From Treponema sp. (GTDB taxonomy: Bacteria; Spirochaetota; Spirochaetia; Treponematales; Breznakiellaceae), in the NCBI GenBank assembly GCA_031288815.1, contig JAITQR010000183.1, positions 1 to 6,121 of the forward strand: 6,121 nucleotides of DNA, given 5' to 3'. Below the pieces are notes generated by a model. The model worked only from the letters and a program-made list of their open reading frames with translations, was not told where the DNA came from and did no database searches. The translations under genes and the position numbers were made by a program. Below, piece by piece: positions 1 to 6,121 of this stretch (positions within the stretch are counted from its first letter, which is position 1; every line of letters begins with the position of its first letter).

Positions 1-1811
1 ACGTAATTTATCACGATGATCGCGGCGGTTCCCACCAGGAGAAGGGGAGGCTTGTTAAAGGCGAGGATGTAGGAGATACCGAGCAGGGTCCCCGGGATGG
101 CGAAGGGGGTCATCAGCAGGGCTTCCAGCACCTTTTTGCCGAAGAACCTCTGCCGCACGACGATCAGGGCCGCCGCCATGGCAAGGATACCGGCCACAGG
201 GGTTGCCGCCGCCGCAAGGGTAACGGTACTCACTATCGCCTGTTTGCCCCGGGAAAGGGCCTCGCCGATGTTCGCCAGGGTAAAGGAGTAATCGATGCCC
301 CAGTTCCGGACAAAACAGCCGGCCACGATGGTACCGTAGAGGGCGATGGTAAAGCCCAGCCAGATCCAGACCAAGGCGGTCAGGGCGATTCGCACGGGTT
401 TGGTGGCGAGTTCCGCGAGACGGGTACTGGGTTTGCCGGTTACCGTCACGTAGCTTTTCCGGTTTACCCAGTAGCGCTGGGCGAAGAAGGCCGTCAAGGT
501 GGGGAGGAGCAGGAGGAGGGAGAGGGCCGCGCCGCCTCCCAGATCGCTGCGGCCGGTTACCTGGATATAGGCGGCCACCGAAAGAACCCGGTAAGACCCG
601 GCCAGGAGCAGGGGATTCGCAAAGTCCGCCAGGGAATTGGTAAAAACCAGGAGCCAGGCGGAAAGCAGCCCCGGCAGGGAAAGGGGCAGGGTGATGGTGA
701 GGAAGGTCTTGAGGCGCGTCGCCCGCAGATCCAGCGCCGCGTCTTCCACCGTGGAGTCTATCGAGCGCAGGACGCTGGACAGAGTCATGTAGGCGATGGG
801 GAACATGCCGATGGTCTGCACCAGCACCAGGCCGCCGAGCCCGTAAATCGAGAAATTCTCCATCCGCAGGAACTGCCGGGTGATAAGGCCGTTGTTGCCG
901 AAGAGAAGAATTATCGACAGGGTTAACGAAAAAGGCGGCGAAATAACCGGCATGGTGGCCAGGGTACCGATAAGTTTTTTGTGCCCCGCCCCGGTTCGTT
1001 CGGTAAGGAAGGCGAAGGCGAAACCGATAAGGGTAGAAACGGTAGCCGTGATGATACCGAGTTTTATCGAACCCCACAGGGGGATAAGAAATTCGGGAGA
1101 CAGGGTCCGCTTCCAGATCCCCAGGGAAAAGGCGCCTTCTTCCACAAAGGAAAGGCGGAGGGCTTCCAAAAGCGGGTAGGCGATAAAGGCCGCGGAAACG
1201 GCGAACAGAAAAAGTACGCTGTAGCCGGTAATCGGATCCCGGGAGAAAGTCCCGACGGCAAAGATCAGGGTGAACAAGACCCAGGCAAGGATGCCCAGGG
1301 AAACCAGAAGGTTTTGGAAACTGCTGCCCGCCCCCTGGGGAACCAGGATGATAAGCGCCCCCCGGAGGTCGTAACCCGAATCGTCGGGAATGGGGAGGAA
1401 GAAGACACGCATAGGCGCAGGGGCGTCCCCAAGGCGCACGGTATGGGTCTGGGTATAGGGCACCATGTAGTAGACGCTCTCCAAAGCCTGGGCAAACATC
1501 TCGCTTTCATGGTGTTCGTCCCAAAAGGCCTCCGCATCCTTGTCCCCGGCGGCGGGGTAGAAGTTGAAATCCTGATCCACGCCCAGCGCCAGGGCCTTTG
1601 CGCCCTCAAGGGTATCCCCCATCGAGTCAAGCCAGGCGCCGTAATAATCGGCATTGTCCGGGGCCGTCTTGGCGAAAAGGGACACTTCTTTCAAATTGTT
1701 TGATTCGCTGTAGGATTGGAACGAGTGGATCAGGCTGGAAAATATCCACCCGTCGCCGATAGCAAACAACGCCGACACGGCGATCAGTTTTATCAGTTTT
1801 TTCTTAAACAT
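1..1811 (-). CDS. ABC transporter permease of the Fe3+/AfuB (FbpB-like) type, partial at its C-terminus
   Basis: Inner-membrane permease of a binding-protein-dependent ABC importer. The frame is open from ATG 1811-1809 to the left edge, giving 603 complete codons with the C-terminus missing. A first hydrophobic segment (about residues 7-28) is followed by a soluble stretch (about 29-166) that I do not recognise, then membrane segments near 167-187, 197-216, 245-269, 283-304, 323-343, 380-402, 425-445, 473-499, 526-552, 562-586 and 588 onward. The first permease unit carries an EAA-type loop at about 356-381 (VEDAALDLRATR, then TLPLSLPG), which contacts the ATPase. The duplicated second unit starts near 526, and its EAA loop should lie outside the window. 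FbpB-like signatures include GNNGLITRQF (305-314) and QTIGMFPIAYM (332-342). It follows the binding-protein gene by 90 nt and is presumably its partner. No strong Shine-Dalgarno is seen, only GGGA 6 nt before ATG. The family is sure; the substrate is not. Confidence 0.93.
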   Translation of the reverse strand, partial: MFKKKLIKLIAVSALFAIGDGWIFSSLIHSFQSYSESNNLKEVSLFAKTAPDNADYYGAWLDSMGDTLEGAKALALGVDQDFNFYPAAGDKDAEAFWDEHHESEMFAQALESVYYMVPYTQTHTVRLGDAPAPMRVFFLPIPDDSGYDLRGALIILVPQGAGSSFQNLLVSLGILAWVLFTLIFAVGTFSRDPITGYSVLFLFAVSAAFIAYPLLEALRLSFVEEGAFSLGIWKRTLSPEFLIPLWGSIKLGIITATVSTLIGFAFAFLTERTGAGHKKLIGTLATMPVISPPFSLTLSIILLFGNNGLITRQFLRMENFSIYGLGGLVLVQTIGMFPIAYMTLSSVLRSIDSTVEDAALDLRATRLKTFLTITLPLSLPGLLSAWLLVFTNSLADFANPLLLAGSYRVLSVAAYIQVTGRSDLGGGAALSLLLLLPTLTAFFAQRYWVNRKSYVTVTGKPSTRLAELATKPVRIALTALVWIWLGFTIALYGTIVAGCFVRNWGIDYSFTLANIGEALSRGKQAIVSTVTLAAAATPVAGILAMAAALIVVRQRFFGKKVLEALLMTPFAIPGTLLGISYILAFNKPPLLLVGTAAIIVINY

Positions 1812-1818
1812 GTTTGTC

Positions 1819-1886
1819 CCAAGGTTTTTTAAAGCCGGGCTTTGAAAACCAGGCTTTGAAAGCCGTCCGGGAATCCGTCCCCGGAC
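1819..1886 (-). promoter_or_regulatory. Cluster of stem-loops between binding-protein and permease genes
   Basis: In the minus-strand transcript the 90-nt gap can fold into consecutive hairpins. The first pairs GTCCGGG with CCCGGAC (1886-1880 with 1871-1865), a perfect 7-bp stem with an 8-nt loop, starting 15 nt after the binding-protein stop. The second is the near-palindrome GGCTTTCAAAGCC (1864-1852). The third pairs GGTTTT (1850-1845) with AAAACC (1828-1823) and, inside it, AAAGC (1843-1839) with GCTTT (1835-1831), and ends 11 nt before the permease ATG. None is followed by a T-run, so these are not ordinary intrinsic terminators. By analogy with other binding-protein/permease junctions they could protect the upstream mRNA and limit permease expression. 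That role is inferred; the inverted repeats are directly visible. Confidence 0.6.
1838..1861. repeat. Two direct copies of GGCTTTGAAA
   Basis: GGCTTTGAAA occurs at 1838-1847 and again at 1852-1861, with start points 14 nt apart, inside the gap between the binding-protein and permease genes. Each copy contributes an arm to the neighbouring inverted repeats. The pair may reflect a small local duplication that built up the hairpin cluster. No protein-binding role can be read from the sequence. Confidence 0.55.
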
Positions 1887-1901
1887 AGCCGTTAACCGGG
1901 G

Positions 1902-2909
1902 TTACCGTTTGTTTCCAATCTCGGCGTTCCAGCGGTCAAGAAGCCGCTTTTTGTTGGCGGCGTCGCCGTCCCAAGCCATGTCCTGGGTGATGGTCTTTAT
2001 CTGGTCGATGGAGAGGGCGTCGGGGTGTTTCTCCGCCCCCTTTGCCACCAGCACCACGTACCACTGGGTAAATATCTTCTGGGCATCCTTGGAAGAGAGG
2101 ATCCAGTCGTAAAGCCTCCGGGCGTTCACCGCGTCCTTGCCACCCTTGATAAGGGACATGGAGGCCAGCTCGTAACCCGTGCCCTCGGAAGGGGCGTTTA
2201 TCTCAACCCTCGCCCCCTCGGCCTTCAGCTTAACCTGATCGTGGGCGTAACCGATGGCTATGGGGATCTCGCCGATAGCCACGCTCTTGCCGGGCGCCGA
2301 ACCGGACTGGGTGTACTGGTCGATGTTCGCGTCCAGTTTTTTAAGATAGTCGAAAGCCCTGTTTTCATCCTTGTTGTTGAGGGTCCGCATGGTGGTAAGC
2401 ACGTTGTAGGCCGTACCGGAACTGTTGGGGTTGGCCATCCGGATATACCCCTTGTACTCCGGCTTGAGAAGATCGTTCCAGCTCTTCGGAGGGCTGAGCC
2501 CCAGGGCGCGCGCCCGGTCAAGGTTCGTCACAAAGGTAAGGGGGCCCACGTAAAGGCCAATCCAGTAGTTCTCCGGATCTTTGAAATCCGCGGGGGTATT
2601 GGTGGAGACCCGGGAACGGTACTGTTCGGTAAGGCCCTTGGACTTTGCCGTGATGTGATCGAGCCCGACGCCGCCTACCCAGATGGAAGCCTGGGGGTTT
2701 GCCTTTTCGGCCTCCATGCGGGCAACCGTCTCGCCGCCGGAAAGCCGGACAAAACTTACGGTAATTCCCGTTTCCTTGTGAAACTGCTCAAACAGGGCCT
2801 TGGCGAGCGGTTCTTCCAGGGTGGAATACGCCGAAAGGGTAGCGCTCTGGCCGAACAAAATTCCACCGAGTACAAACAGTGCCAGAACAAAGATCAAAAT
2901 GCGTTTCAT
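1902..2909 (-). CDS. Periplasmic substrate-binding protein of an Fe3+/AfuA-type ABC transporter
   Basis: Secreted solute receptor of an ABC importer, 335 residues, usual length for the family. Residues 1-20/23 form a type I signal peptide (MKRILIFVLALFVLGGILFG, then QSA). There is no lipobox and no cysteine anywhere, so the mature protein should be free in a periplasm. The mature part follows the FbpA/AfuA pattern: strand TLSAYST (24-30), SIWVGG (75-80), LKPEYKGYIRMANP (148-161) with SSGTAYN (163-169), GYAHD (220-224), SEGTGYE (241-247), and a C-terminal helix ending DRWNAEIG (325-332). The adjacent tyrosines that bind iron in FbpA are not seen. His223, Asp224 and Glu247 instead recall the sugar-contacting residues of the hexose-phosphate binder AfuA (my memory of that work). 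The start ATG has a strong GGGAGG site 8 nt upstream. It follows araD by 69 nt and has its own probable promoter. Substrate: iron, phosphonate, or more likely a sugar or sugar phosphate. Confidence 0.93.
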   Translation of the reverse strand: MKRILIFVLALFVLGGILFGQSATLSAYSTLEEPLAKALFEQFHKETGITVSFVRLSGGETVARMEAEKANPQASIWVGGVGLDHITAKSKGLTEQYRSRVSTNTPADFKDPENYWIGLYVGPLTFVTNLDRARALGLSPPKSWNDLLKPEYKGYIRMANPNSSGTAYNVLTTMRTLNNKDENRAFDYLKKLDANIDQYTQSGSAPGKSVAIGEIPIAIGYAHDQVKLKAEGARVEINAPSEGTGYELASMSLIKGGKDAVNARRLYDWILSSKDAQKIFTQWYVVLVAKGAEKHPDALSIDQIKTITQDMAWDGDAANKKRLLDRWNAEIGNKR

Positions 2910-2915
2910 GAATCT

Positions 2916-2923
2916 CTCCTCCC
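2916..2923 (-). promoter_or_regulatory. Strong ribosome-binding site of the binding-protein gene
   Basis: The minus strand reads GGGAGGAG at 2923-2916, and the core GGAGG (2922-2918) ends 8 nt before ATG 2909. It fixes the start of the binding protein. It sits directly downstream of the predicted -10 box, so the predicted mRNA 5' end falls at this site. If transcription starts at 2922, GGAGG would be the first bases of the message. Confidence 0.8.
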
Positions 2924-2928
2924 ATTAA

Positions 2929-2957
2929 ATGATAGGAAGGATCCGATGGCTTGTCAA
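2929..2957 (-). promoter_or_regulatory. Probable sigma-70 promoter for the transporter genes
   Basis: On the minus strand, a perfect -35 box TTGACA (2957-2952) is followed by a 17-nt spacer and the -10 box TATCAT (2934-2929), one mismatch from TATAAT. It lies wholly within the 69-nt gap after araD and points at the binding-protein gene. Transcription would start near 2922-2923, at or inside the GGGAGG ribosome site, leaving a leader of only about 13-14 nt. This would allow the transporter to be expressed independently of the arabinose genes. Position and spacing are seen directly; activity is inferred. Confidence 0.75.
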
Positions 2958-2978
2958 ATAACGGTAATACAGGCTGGT

Positions 2979-3686
2979 TTAGACCGGACCTTGTCCGTAG
3001 TAGGCGTTGGGGCCGTGCTTCCGGTCCCAGTGTTTTTGGGTTATATGATCCGGAAGAGGCTGGGCCTGGGGATCAAGGCTGAGGGTTAAAAGGGCCATCT
3101 TGCAGATTTCCTCCAGCACCGCGCCATGGTACACCGACTGGGCGGCGTTTTTCCCCCAGGTAAAGGGGCCGTGCCCGGCTACCAGAACCATTTGGATATG
3201 GGCGGGACTGATGCTTTTCTTTTTGAAAGTCTCCACAATGAGGTTTCCCGTCTCCAGCTCGTAATCGTTGCGCACCGCCTGGGGGCTCATCATCTCCGTG
3301 CAGGGAACCGGCCGGGCCCCGTGATCCGCGTGGGTGGTTCCGTAAACCGGAACGGATCTGCGGGCCTGGGCCCAGGCAACGGCGCAGGGGGAGTGGGTAT
3401 GGGTAATGCCCCGGATGCCGGGGAATTCCCGGTAGAGAACGCAATGGGTCTTGGTATCCGACGAGGGGTTCAGTTTTCCCTCAACGATCCTGGCCTCCAG
3501 ATCCACTATCACCATGGAACCGGGGCTGAGATCCTCGTAGGGGACGCCGGAGGGTTTTATGGCAAAGAGGGCCCTGCCGGGGTCGAAGGCGGATACGTTG
3601 CCCCAGGTATAAATCGCCAGATCCCGCCGGGGAATTTCCCGGTTCGCCTCGAAAGCTTCTTCCCGCAGTGTTTTATAGGTATCCAT
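2979..3686 (-). CDS. araD: L-ribulose-5-phosphate 4-epimerase
   Basis: Cytoplasmic zinc enzyme of the class II aldolase/epimerase family that converts L-ribulose-5-phosphate to D-xylulose-5-phosphate, the last step of arabinose breakdown. The protein is 235 residues, close to the E. coli enzyme, and aligns along its whole length: TWGNVSAFD (27-35), phosphate-site KPSG (44-47), SSDTKTH (75-81) with Asp77, zinc ligands His96 and His98 in HTHS, GTTHAD (116-121) with the catalytic-type Asp121, third zinc ligand His172 in GHGPFTWGKN, and the terminal KHGPNAYYGQ with Tyr230. I chose ATG 3686-3684 because homology begins there. The frame is open to an ATG at 3773, but those 29 extra codons lie over the end of araA and resemble nothing in the family. 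The start lies 7 nt after the araA stop; the nearest GGAG is 14 nt upstream, so translation is probably coupled to araA. UlaF or SgaE-type epimerases are relatives, but the araA neighbour decides for AraD. Confidence 0.96.
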   Translation of the reverse strand: MDTYKTLREEAFEANREIPRRDLAIYTWGNVSAFDPGRALFAIKPSGVPYEDLSPGSMVIVDLEARIVEGKLNPSSDTKTHCVLYREFPGIRGITHTHSPCAVAWAQARRSVPVYGTTHADHGARPVPCTEMMSPQAVRNDYELETGNLIVETFKKKSISPAHIQMVLVAGHGPFTWGKNAAQSVYHGAVLEEICKMALLTLSLDPQAQPLPDHITQKHWDRKHGPNAYYGQGPV

Positions 3687-3693
3687 GGGCTGG

Positions 3694-5202
3694 TCAGCGG
3701 CTCCAGTAAGCTTCCGCCCAGCGGAGTTCCTCTTTAAGCCGGGCGGGCCTGGTGTCCCGGCCGATAAGGACAAACTCGATTCCCGACATCTCCGCCCAGT
3801 CCCGGAAATATTCGGCGTCCAGGGCGGCGGCGTAGACCGAATGGTGGGTACCCCCGGCGAGGATCCAGGATTCCGCCGCGCCGGCCAGATCCGGATAGGG
3901 TTTCCAGAGGGCCCTGGCCACCGGCAGTTTGGGCATGGGCTCTTCTATCGGGATGGTCCGGATTTCGTTCACAATCATCCTGAACCGGTCGCCCAGATCG
4001 ATGAGGGTGGCCAGTACGGCCGGACCGGGAGCGGCGTCAAAGACCAGCCGGGCCGGCGGGGCCTTGCCGCCTATACCCAGGGGCTGAACCTCCACCCGGG
4101 GCCTTTCAGCGGAAATACTGGGGCACACCTCCAGCATGTGGGCCCCCAGGGCCGCTTCTTTGCCGGGCTCGAAGTGGTAGGTGTAGTCCTCCATGAAAGA
4201 CACCCCTCCCTCCAGCCCGGCGGCCATGACCTTGGCGGAGCGGAGCAGCATGGACTGTTTCCAGTCCCCCTCGGCGCCGAAGCCCCAGCCCTGTTCCATA
4301 AGGCGCTGGCAGGCAAGGCCGGGAAGCTGGGGAAGGCCGTGGAGTTCCTGGAAGTTGGTGGTGAAAGCCCCGGCGTTTTCGGCGCCGAGCATTTCCCTTA
4401 ACCCGATCTCGATCTTCGCCTGCTCCAGTACCGCCCGGCGTTCCGGGCCGGGGTTTTTTATTTCCGGGGCGAACTCGTAGAGTTCCTCGTATTCCTTCAC
4501 CAGTTTTTCCGCGTCCCCGTCGCTTACCCCGGCGTAACGGGCGGCAAGATCGCCTATGCCCCAGGTGTTCACCTGCCAGCCGAATTTGATCTGGGCTTCC
4601 ACCTTGTCCCCCTCGGTGACCGCCACCTCCCGCATGTTGTCCCCCAGCCTGAGGAGGACCGAGTTCATCCCATCAAGACGGGCCGCCGCGGCCCGCATCC
4701 ACACCGCGATTCTGCGGCGAAGCTCGCCGTCCCGCCAGAAGCCGGCCACAACCTTGCGGGGAAGCCGCATTCTCGCGTGAATGTGGCCGTGTTCCCGGTC
4801 ACCGTGGGCCGCCTGGTTGAGGTTCATAAAATCCATGTCGATGGAGGCCCAGGGGATATCCCGGTTAAACTGGGTGTGGAGGTGCAGTACCGGTTTGCTG
4901 TTCAGGGCGAGACCCTGTATCCACATCTTTGAGGGGGAAAAGGTGTGCATCCAGGTGATGATCCCGGCGCAGTTCTCCGCCGCGTTCGCCTCGGCAAAGA
5001 GTTTCCGTATTATCCGGGGACCGGCGGCCACGGGTTTCAGAACCAGGGTTCCCGGCAAAACCGGATCTTTGGCAAGCTCGTCCACCATGATCCGGGCGTT
5101 GGCCGCCACCTGCCTGAGCGCCTCTTCCCCGTAAAGATCCTGGCTTCCCACGATAAACCAGAATTCGTATTTTTTCAGATCGTCTTTTTTAAGATCGGGC
5201 AT
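3694..5202 (-). CDS. araA: L-arabinose isomerase
   Basis: Cytoplasmic Mn-dependent isomerase that converts L-arabinose to L-ribulose, the first step of the pathway. At 502 residues it matches the usual length of about 500. Conserved blocks are FWFIVGSQDLYG (14-25), ITWMHTFSPSKMWI (82-95), HLHTQFNRDIPW (107-118), SIDMDFMNLNQAAHGDRE (120-137) and WGIGDLA (214-220). The metal and catalytic residues of the E. coli enzyme (Glu306, Glu333, His350, His450) correspond to Glu311 in GAEGDWK, Glu338 in SFMEDYTYH, His355 in LGAHMLEVCPS, and the His453-His454 pair in GGTHHSVY. All are present, so the enzyme should be active. ATG 5202-5200 is preceded by AGGGAGGT (5216-5209), 6 nt before the start. It lies 40 nt after the kinase stop and 7 nt before the araD start, clearly one operon. 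No frameshift or truncation is seen. Confidence 0.98.
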   Translation of the reverse strand: MPDLKKDDLKKYEFWFIVGSQDLYGEEALRQVAANARIMVDELAKDPVLPGTLVLKPVAAGPRIIRKLFAEANAAENCAGIITWMHTFSPSKMWIQGLALNSKPVLHLHTQFNRDIPWASIDMDFMNLNQAAHGDREHGHIHARMRLPRKVVAGFWRDGELRRRIAVWMRAAAARLDGMNSVLLRLGDNMREVAVTEGDKVEAQIKFGWQVNTWGIGDLAARYAGVSDGDAEKLVKEYEELYEFAPEIKNPGPERRAVLEQAKIEIGLREMLGAENAGAFTTNFQELHGLPQLPGLACQRLMEQGWGFGAEGDWKQSMLLRSAKVMAAGLEGGVSFMEDYTYHFEPGKEAALGAHMLEVCPSISAERPRVEVQPLGIGGKAPPARLVFDAAPGPAVLATLIDLGDRFRMIVNEIRTIPIEEPMPKLPVARALWKPYPDLAGAAESWILAGGTHHSVYAAALDAEYFRDWAEMSGIEFVLIGRDTRPARLKEELRWAEAYWSR

Positions 5203-5208
5203 ACCTTA

Positions 5209-5216
5209 CCTCCCTG
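5209..5216 (-). promoter_or_regulatory. Strong ribosome-binding site of araA
   Basis: Minus-strand bases 5216-5209 read AGGGAGGT, and the GGGAGG core ends 6 nt before ATG 5202. It settles the araA start and contrasts with the weak site of the next gene, araD. Confidence 0.8.
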
Positions 5217-5242
5217 TTGAAAACCAGTTAAAAACTGCTCAA

Positions 5243-6121
5243 TCATTTCAAATATTCTGCGGCGGCCCGCTCGATGCCGAGTCCCGCAGCGTAGCGATCC
5301 ATGAATTTCCCAAAACCCTCCACGTCCATTCTGTCCGGCTCCATCCGCAGGCCCTTGTTTCCGGCGAATACTTTCCGCTCAAGGTAATTTTCCAGGGTTT
5401 CCCCCTGGTTCTTCCAGCGCGCGTACGCCGCCAGAAGCGCTATGCCCCAGGCGCCGCCCTCGCCGGCGGATTCCATAACCGCCACCGGAACATTCAGCGC
5501 GGCGGCCATCAGTTTTTGTCCTACCCCCCTGGTCTTGAACAAACCGCCGTGGCCCAGCAGGGTGTCAAGCCGCACTTTTTCTTTTTCGGTAAGAATGTCC
5601 ATGCCCAGTTTCAAGGTACCCATGGCGGAAAAGAGGATTGTCCGCATAAAGTTCGCCAGGCTAAGACGGCTGTCCGGGCCGCGCGCAAACAGGGGCCGGC
5701 CCTGTTCAAGGCCGGTGATGGGCTCGCCGGAATAGTAATTGTACGACAGGAGGCCGCCGCAGTCGGTCTCTCCCTCCAGGGCCTTGAAGTACAGGACATC
5801 GTAAAAAGCCGGCTTATCGATCCTGGCGCCGAAGAGTTCGATTAACTCCCTGAACATCCCCAGCCAGGCGTCAAGGTCGGAAGTACAACTGTTACAGTGA
5901 ACCATGGCGACCGGTTTCCCCGTGGGAGTCGTAACCATGTCGATTTCCGTGTAAACCCGCGAAAGCTCTTTTTCCAGCACCACCATGGCGAACACCGAAG
6001 TACCCGCGGAGATATTGCCGGTACGCTCGGCCACGCTGTTTGTGGCCGCCATTCCCGTTCCCGCGTCCCCCTCGGGCGGGCAGAGGGGAATTCCCGCCTT
6101 CAGGGTTCCCGAAGGGTCAAG
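5243..6121 (-). CDS. FGGY-family carbohydrate kinase, probable L-ribulokinase role, partial at its N-terminus
   Basis: ATP-dependent sugar kinase; from its place before araA and araD it probably phosphorylates L-ribulose. The frame is open to the right edge, with 292 residues visible; the N-terminal FGGY domain and the start lie outside. An internal ATG at 6052 is not the start, since homology continues upstream of it ([12 protein letters not shown] spans it). Counting from the edge, Asp19 in EGDAGTGM is the likely catalytic base. [10 protein letters not shown] (38-47) is the nucleotide-domain glycine loop. LGHGGLFKT (189-197) and [18 protein letters not shown] (216-233) are the C-terminal ATP-site blocks. 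The glycine loop differs from the IGTSTC form I recall in E. coli AraB, so this belongs to another FGGY branch, closer to xylulokinase-like proteins. It ends 40 nt before araA. Family membership is certain; substrate is inferred from context. Confidence 0.94.
   Translation of the reverse strand, partial: LDPSGTLKAGIPLCPPEGDAGTGMAATNSVAERTGNISAGTSVFAMVVLEKELSRVYTEIDMVTTPTGKPVAMVHCNSCTSDLDAWLGMFRELIELFGARIDKPAFYDVLYFKALEGETDCGGLLSYNYYSGEPITGLEQGRPLFARGPDSRLSLANFMRTILFSAMGTLKLGMDILTEKEKVRLDTLLGHGGLFKTRGVGQKLMAAALNVPVAVMESAGEGGAWGIALLAAYARWKNQGETLENYLERKVFAGNKGLRMEPDRMDVEGFGKFMDRYAAGLGIERAAAEYLK

Noticed and set aside
55..1077. Long minus-strand open frame of 340 codons out of frame with the permease
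   Set aside because: The protein is dominated by Arg, Pro and Gly with no family resemblance. The overlapping minus-strand frame encodes a continuous, recognisable membrane permease.
981..1703. Plus-strand open frame of 240 codons
   Set aside because: It lies antisense to the permease, has low-complexity Gly/Lys/Arg-rich composition and no recognisable domain. It is explained by the strong G/C wobble bias of the real gene.
2958..2978. Possible operator upstream of the transporter promoter
   Set aside because: The AT-rich stretch reading TGTATTACCGTTATTTGACA has only its outer TGT/ACA and one inner pair symmetric. It is too weak to call a repressor site and does not resemble the AraR operator as I recall it.
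2984..2996. Inverted repeat CGGAC-CTT-GTCCG at the araD 3' end, as a terminator
   Set aside because: It is a 5-bp stem inside the coding sequence, upstream of the stop and without a T-run.
2025..3089. Plus-strand open frame of 354 codons
   Set aside because: It lies antisense to the whole binding-protein gene and the end of araD, spans their gap, and has no family features.
3687..3773. 29-codon N-terminal extension of araD from an upstream ATG
   Set aside because: It overlaps the end of araA in another frame. Its residues (Gly/Pro-rich) do not match the family, whose homology begins at ATG 3686.
5225..5237. Small inverted repeat CAGTT-AAA-AACTG in the kinase-araA gap, as a terminator
   Set aside because: The stem is only 5 bp and AT-rich with no adequate T-run after it, and it sits between genes that clearly form one operon.
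1..6121. CRISPR array, tRNA, rRNA, insertion sequence or phage elements
   Set aside because: No regularly spaced repeats, no cloverleaf-like or rRNA-like stretches, no terminal inverted repeats and no transposase or integrase frame were found. The window is densely filled by five metabolic and transport genes.

Overview
The window holds five co-oriented genes, all on the minus strand, and I see no credible gene on the plus strand. Read 5'->3' on the minus strand, from the right edge to the left, the order is: FGGY carbohydrate kinase (N-terminus cut by the right edge) -> araA (L-arabinose isomerase) -> araD (L-ribulose-5-phosphate 4-epimerase) -> periplasmic substrate-binding protein of the Fe3+/AfuA-type ABC family -> large two-unit ABC permease (C-terminus cut by the left edge). 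The first three form a complete arabinose route in araB-araA-araD order: L-arabinose -> L-ribulose -> L-ribulose-5-phosphate -> D-xylulose-5-phosphate. The kinase fills the ribulokinase slot but does not carry the glycine loop I recall from classical AraB.

The two transporter genes follow after only 69 nt. They look like a separately controlled module. The araD/binding-protein gap holds a near-consensus housekeeping promoter (TTGACA, 17 nt, TATCAT) that would give a very short leader with a strong ribosome site. The 90-nt gap between the binding protein and the permease is full of stem-loops, and the permease has only a weak ribosome site. That pattern fits high binding-protein and lower permease expression. 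The binding protein has a type I signal peptide, no lipobox cysteine, and lacks the tandem tyrosines of ferric-binding FbpA. It carries His-Asp and Gly-Tyr-Glu elements that I associate, from memory, with the sugar-phosphate binder AfuA. The most interesting idea here is therefore that an 'iron-type' transporter beside araBAD actually imports a sugar or sugar phosphate. The permease also has an unrecognised extracytoplasmic domain of about 140 residues between its first and second membrane segments. No ATPase gene is visible, and it may lie beyond the left edge.

Organism: the DNA is GC-rich with strong G/C wobble preference. A soluble, non-lipidated binding protein suggests a diderm bacterium. 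The overall style (signal peptide ending Leu-Phe-Gly-Gln, kinase type) makes me lean to a spirochaete of the Treponema/Spirochaeta kind, but this is a weak guess. Coding density is high. The only non-coding stretches are the gaps at 1812-1901, 2910-2978, 3687-3693 and 5203-5242, all far below 300 bases.
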